Of a DNA stretch of 13,804 bases, positions 12,969 through 13,804 are shown piece after piece. Source of the stretch: an uncultured Nocardioides sp. (GTDB lineage Bacteria; Actinomycetota; Actinomycetes; Propionibacteriales; Nocardioidaceae); contig NZ_CAMPGZ010000111.1 in the NCBI RefSeq assembly GCF_946885725.1, positions 1 to 13,804 of the forward strand, in the 5' to 3' direction. Position 1 is the first letter of the stretch. Each line of letters begins with the position of its first letter. The position numbers and the translations under genes were made by a program. The notes below the pieces were generated by a model that searched no databases, was not told the origin of the DNA, and saw nothing but the letters and a program-made list of their open reading frames with translations.

Positions 12969-13804
12969 GTGGAGCGGTCGTCGCGCCTGCGGATCAACCT
13001 GCTCGGCGAGCTGACCGCGACGTACGACGGTCGGCCGCTCGACCTGGGCGGGCGACGCCAGCGTGCCGTGCTGGCGCGGCTGCTCGTCGCCGGCGGCGAC
13101 ACGGTCCCGGCCGAGACCCTCGCGGACGCCGTGTGGGGCGACCGGGTCCCGAGCGACGCGAACGGCGCCCTGCAGTCCTACGTCTCCCACCTGCGGCGCG
13201 GGCTGCAGCCGGACGTGCCGGCCCGGGCGCGCACGGAGGTGCTGGTGCGCCAGGGACCGGGTTACGCGCTGCGCCAGCCGGACGACGGTGTGGACGCCTG
13301 GTGGTTCGAGCGGCTGCTCCGCCAGGCCGAGGACCAGCGCGCCGCGGACGCCGTGCCCCTGCTGAACGAGGCGCTCGCGCTGTGGCGCGGACCGGCGCTG
13401 GTGGAGTACGCCGACGAGGAGTGGGCCGAAAGCGAGGTCACCCGGCTGACCGAGCTGCGCGAGGTCACGCGGGAGCGGCTGCTGACCGCACGGCTCGAGC
13501 TCGAGGACGCCGCGCTGCTCGTGCCGGAGCTGGAGAGCCTGGTGGCGGAGCAGCCGTTGCGCGAGGGCCGCTGGCGGCTGCTCGCGACCGCGCTGTACCG
13601 CGCGCACCGGCAGGCGGACGCCCTCGCCGCGCTGCGTCGCGCCCGCGAGACGCTCGCCGAGGAGCTCGGCGTGGACCCCGGACCGGCACTCCGCCGGCTC
13701 GAGGCCGAGGTGCTCGCCCAGTCGCCGACGCTCGAGACCCCGCAACGTGCAACGAAGCCCGCCCAGCCCGCCCCACAGTCCACCTCGAAGGCGTACGCGG
13801 ACCC
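12969..13804 (+). CDS. AfsR/SARP-type transcriptional regulator with BTAD domain (3' end cut by window)
   Basis: The reading frame is open to the window edge (278 codons seen). Residues about 7-100 form an OmpR-like winged helix (INLLGELTATYDGRPLDLGG, then RQRAVLARLL, ADAVWGD, LQSYVSHLRRGL and GPGYAL). Residues about 105-255 form the bacterial transcriptional activation domain, ending in the hallmark ELGVDPGPALRRLEAEVL. A Pro/Gln/Ala/Thr-rich linker then begins, so a further domain (ATPase with TPR, or another) probably follows off the edge. GTG 12969 is preferred because GAGGTGA (12958-12964) precedes it; ATG 12921 is also in frame and would add 16 residues but has a poorer site. The 68-base gap after the sulfatase shows no convincing terminator, so read-through is possible. 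Proteins of this type often activate secondary metabolism; the target here is unknown. Confidence 0.85.
   Translation, partial: MERSSRLRINLLGELTATYDGRPLDLGGRRQRAVLARLLVAGGDTVPAETLADAVWGDRVPSDANGALQSYVSHLRRGLQPDVPARARTEVLVRQGPGYALRQPDDGVDAWWFERLLRQAEDQRAADAVPLLNEALALWRGPALVEYADEEWAESEVTRLTELREVTRERLLTARLELEDAALLVPELESLVAEQPLREGRWRLLATALYRAHRQADALAALRRARETLAEELGVDPGPALRRLEAEVLAQSPTLETPQRATKPAQPAPQSTSKAYAD

Overview
The window is high-GC DNA with GTG and ATG starts, purine-rich ribosome binding sites and tightly packed genes. It looks like an actinobacterial chromosome, possibly Nocardioidaceae, but the genus is a guess. I see no tRNA, rRNA, CRISPR array, insertion sequence or integrase. Apart from short intergenic gaps the window is fully coding; no stretch over 300 bases lacks a gene.

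Region 1 (about 1-1913): a two-gene unit on the + strand. A small membrane-anchored TrkA-C (RCK_C) protein overlaps by four bases an ArsB/P-protein-type (SLC13-like) permease of 431 residues. The pair resembles a transporter whose cytoplasmic regulatory domain is a separate gene. The unit ends tail-to-tail with the next gene, overlapping it by 19 bases.

Region 2 (1895-12900): the core of the window. An IclR-type regulator on the - strand diverges from eight + strand genes that probably form one transcript of about 10 kb. They are a Tat-type lipoprotein solute-binding protein, two Dpp/Opp-type permeases, one fused double ATPase, a BKACE (DUF849) enzyme, a carnitine 3-dehydrogenase-like enzyme, a hot-dog thioesterase and a large cytoplasmic sulfatase. 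The middle three match the three-step carnitine route: L-carnitine to 3-dehydrocarnitine (CdhA), then with acetyl-CoA to acetoacetate and betainyl-CoA (CdhC), then to glycine betaine (CdhB). A good sigma-70-like promoter and a perfect 5-2-5 inverted repeat lie between the regulator and the binding protein.

The unusual point is the combination. A family-5 (peptide-type) importer replaces the betaine-type importer expected for carnitine, and a sulfatase with no export signal closes the operon. Read as one pathway, the cluster could import a sulfate ester of a beta-hydroxy acid (for instance an O-sulfated carnitine-like compound), remove the sulfate in the cytoplasm, oxidise the alcohol, and split the beta-keto acid with acetyl-CoA. 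This is inference; each enzyme family is well supported, the joint substrate is not.

Region 3 (12969-13804, cut by the window edge): the N-terminal part of an AfsR/SARP-type regulator with an OmpR-like winged helix and a BTAD domain. Its link to the catabolic operon is unknown.
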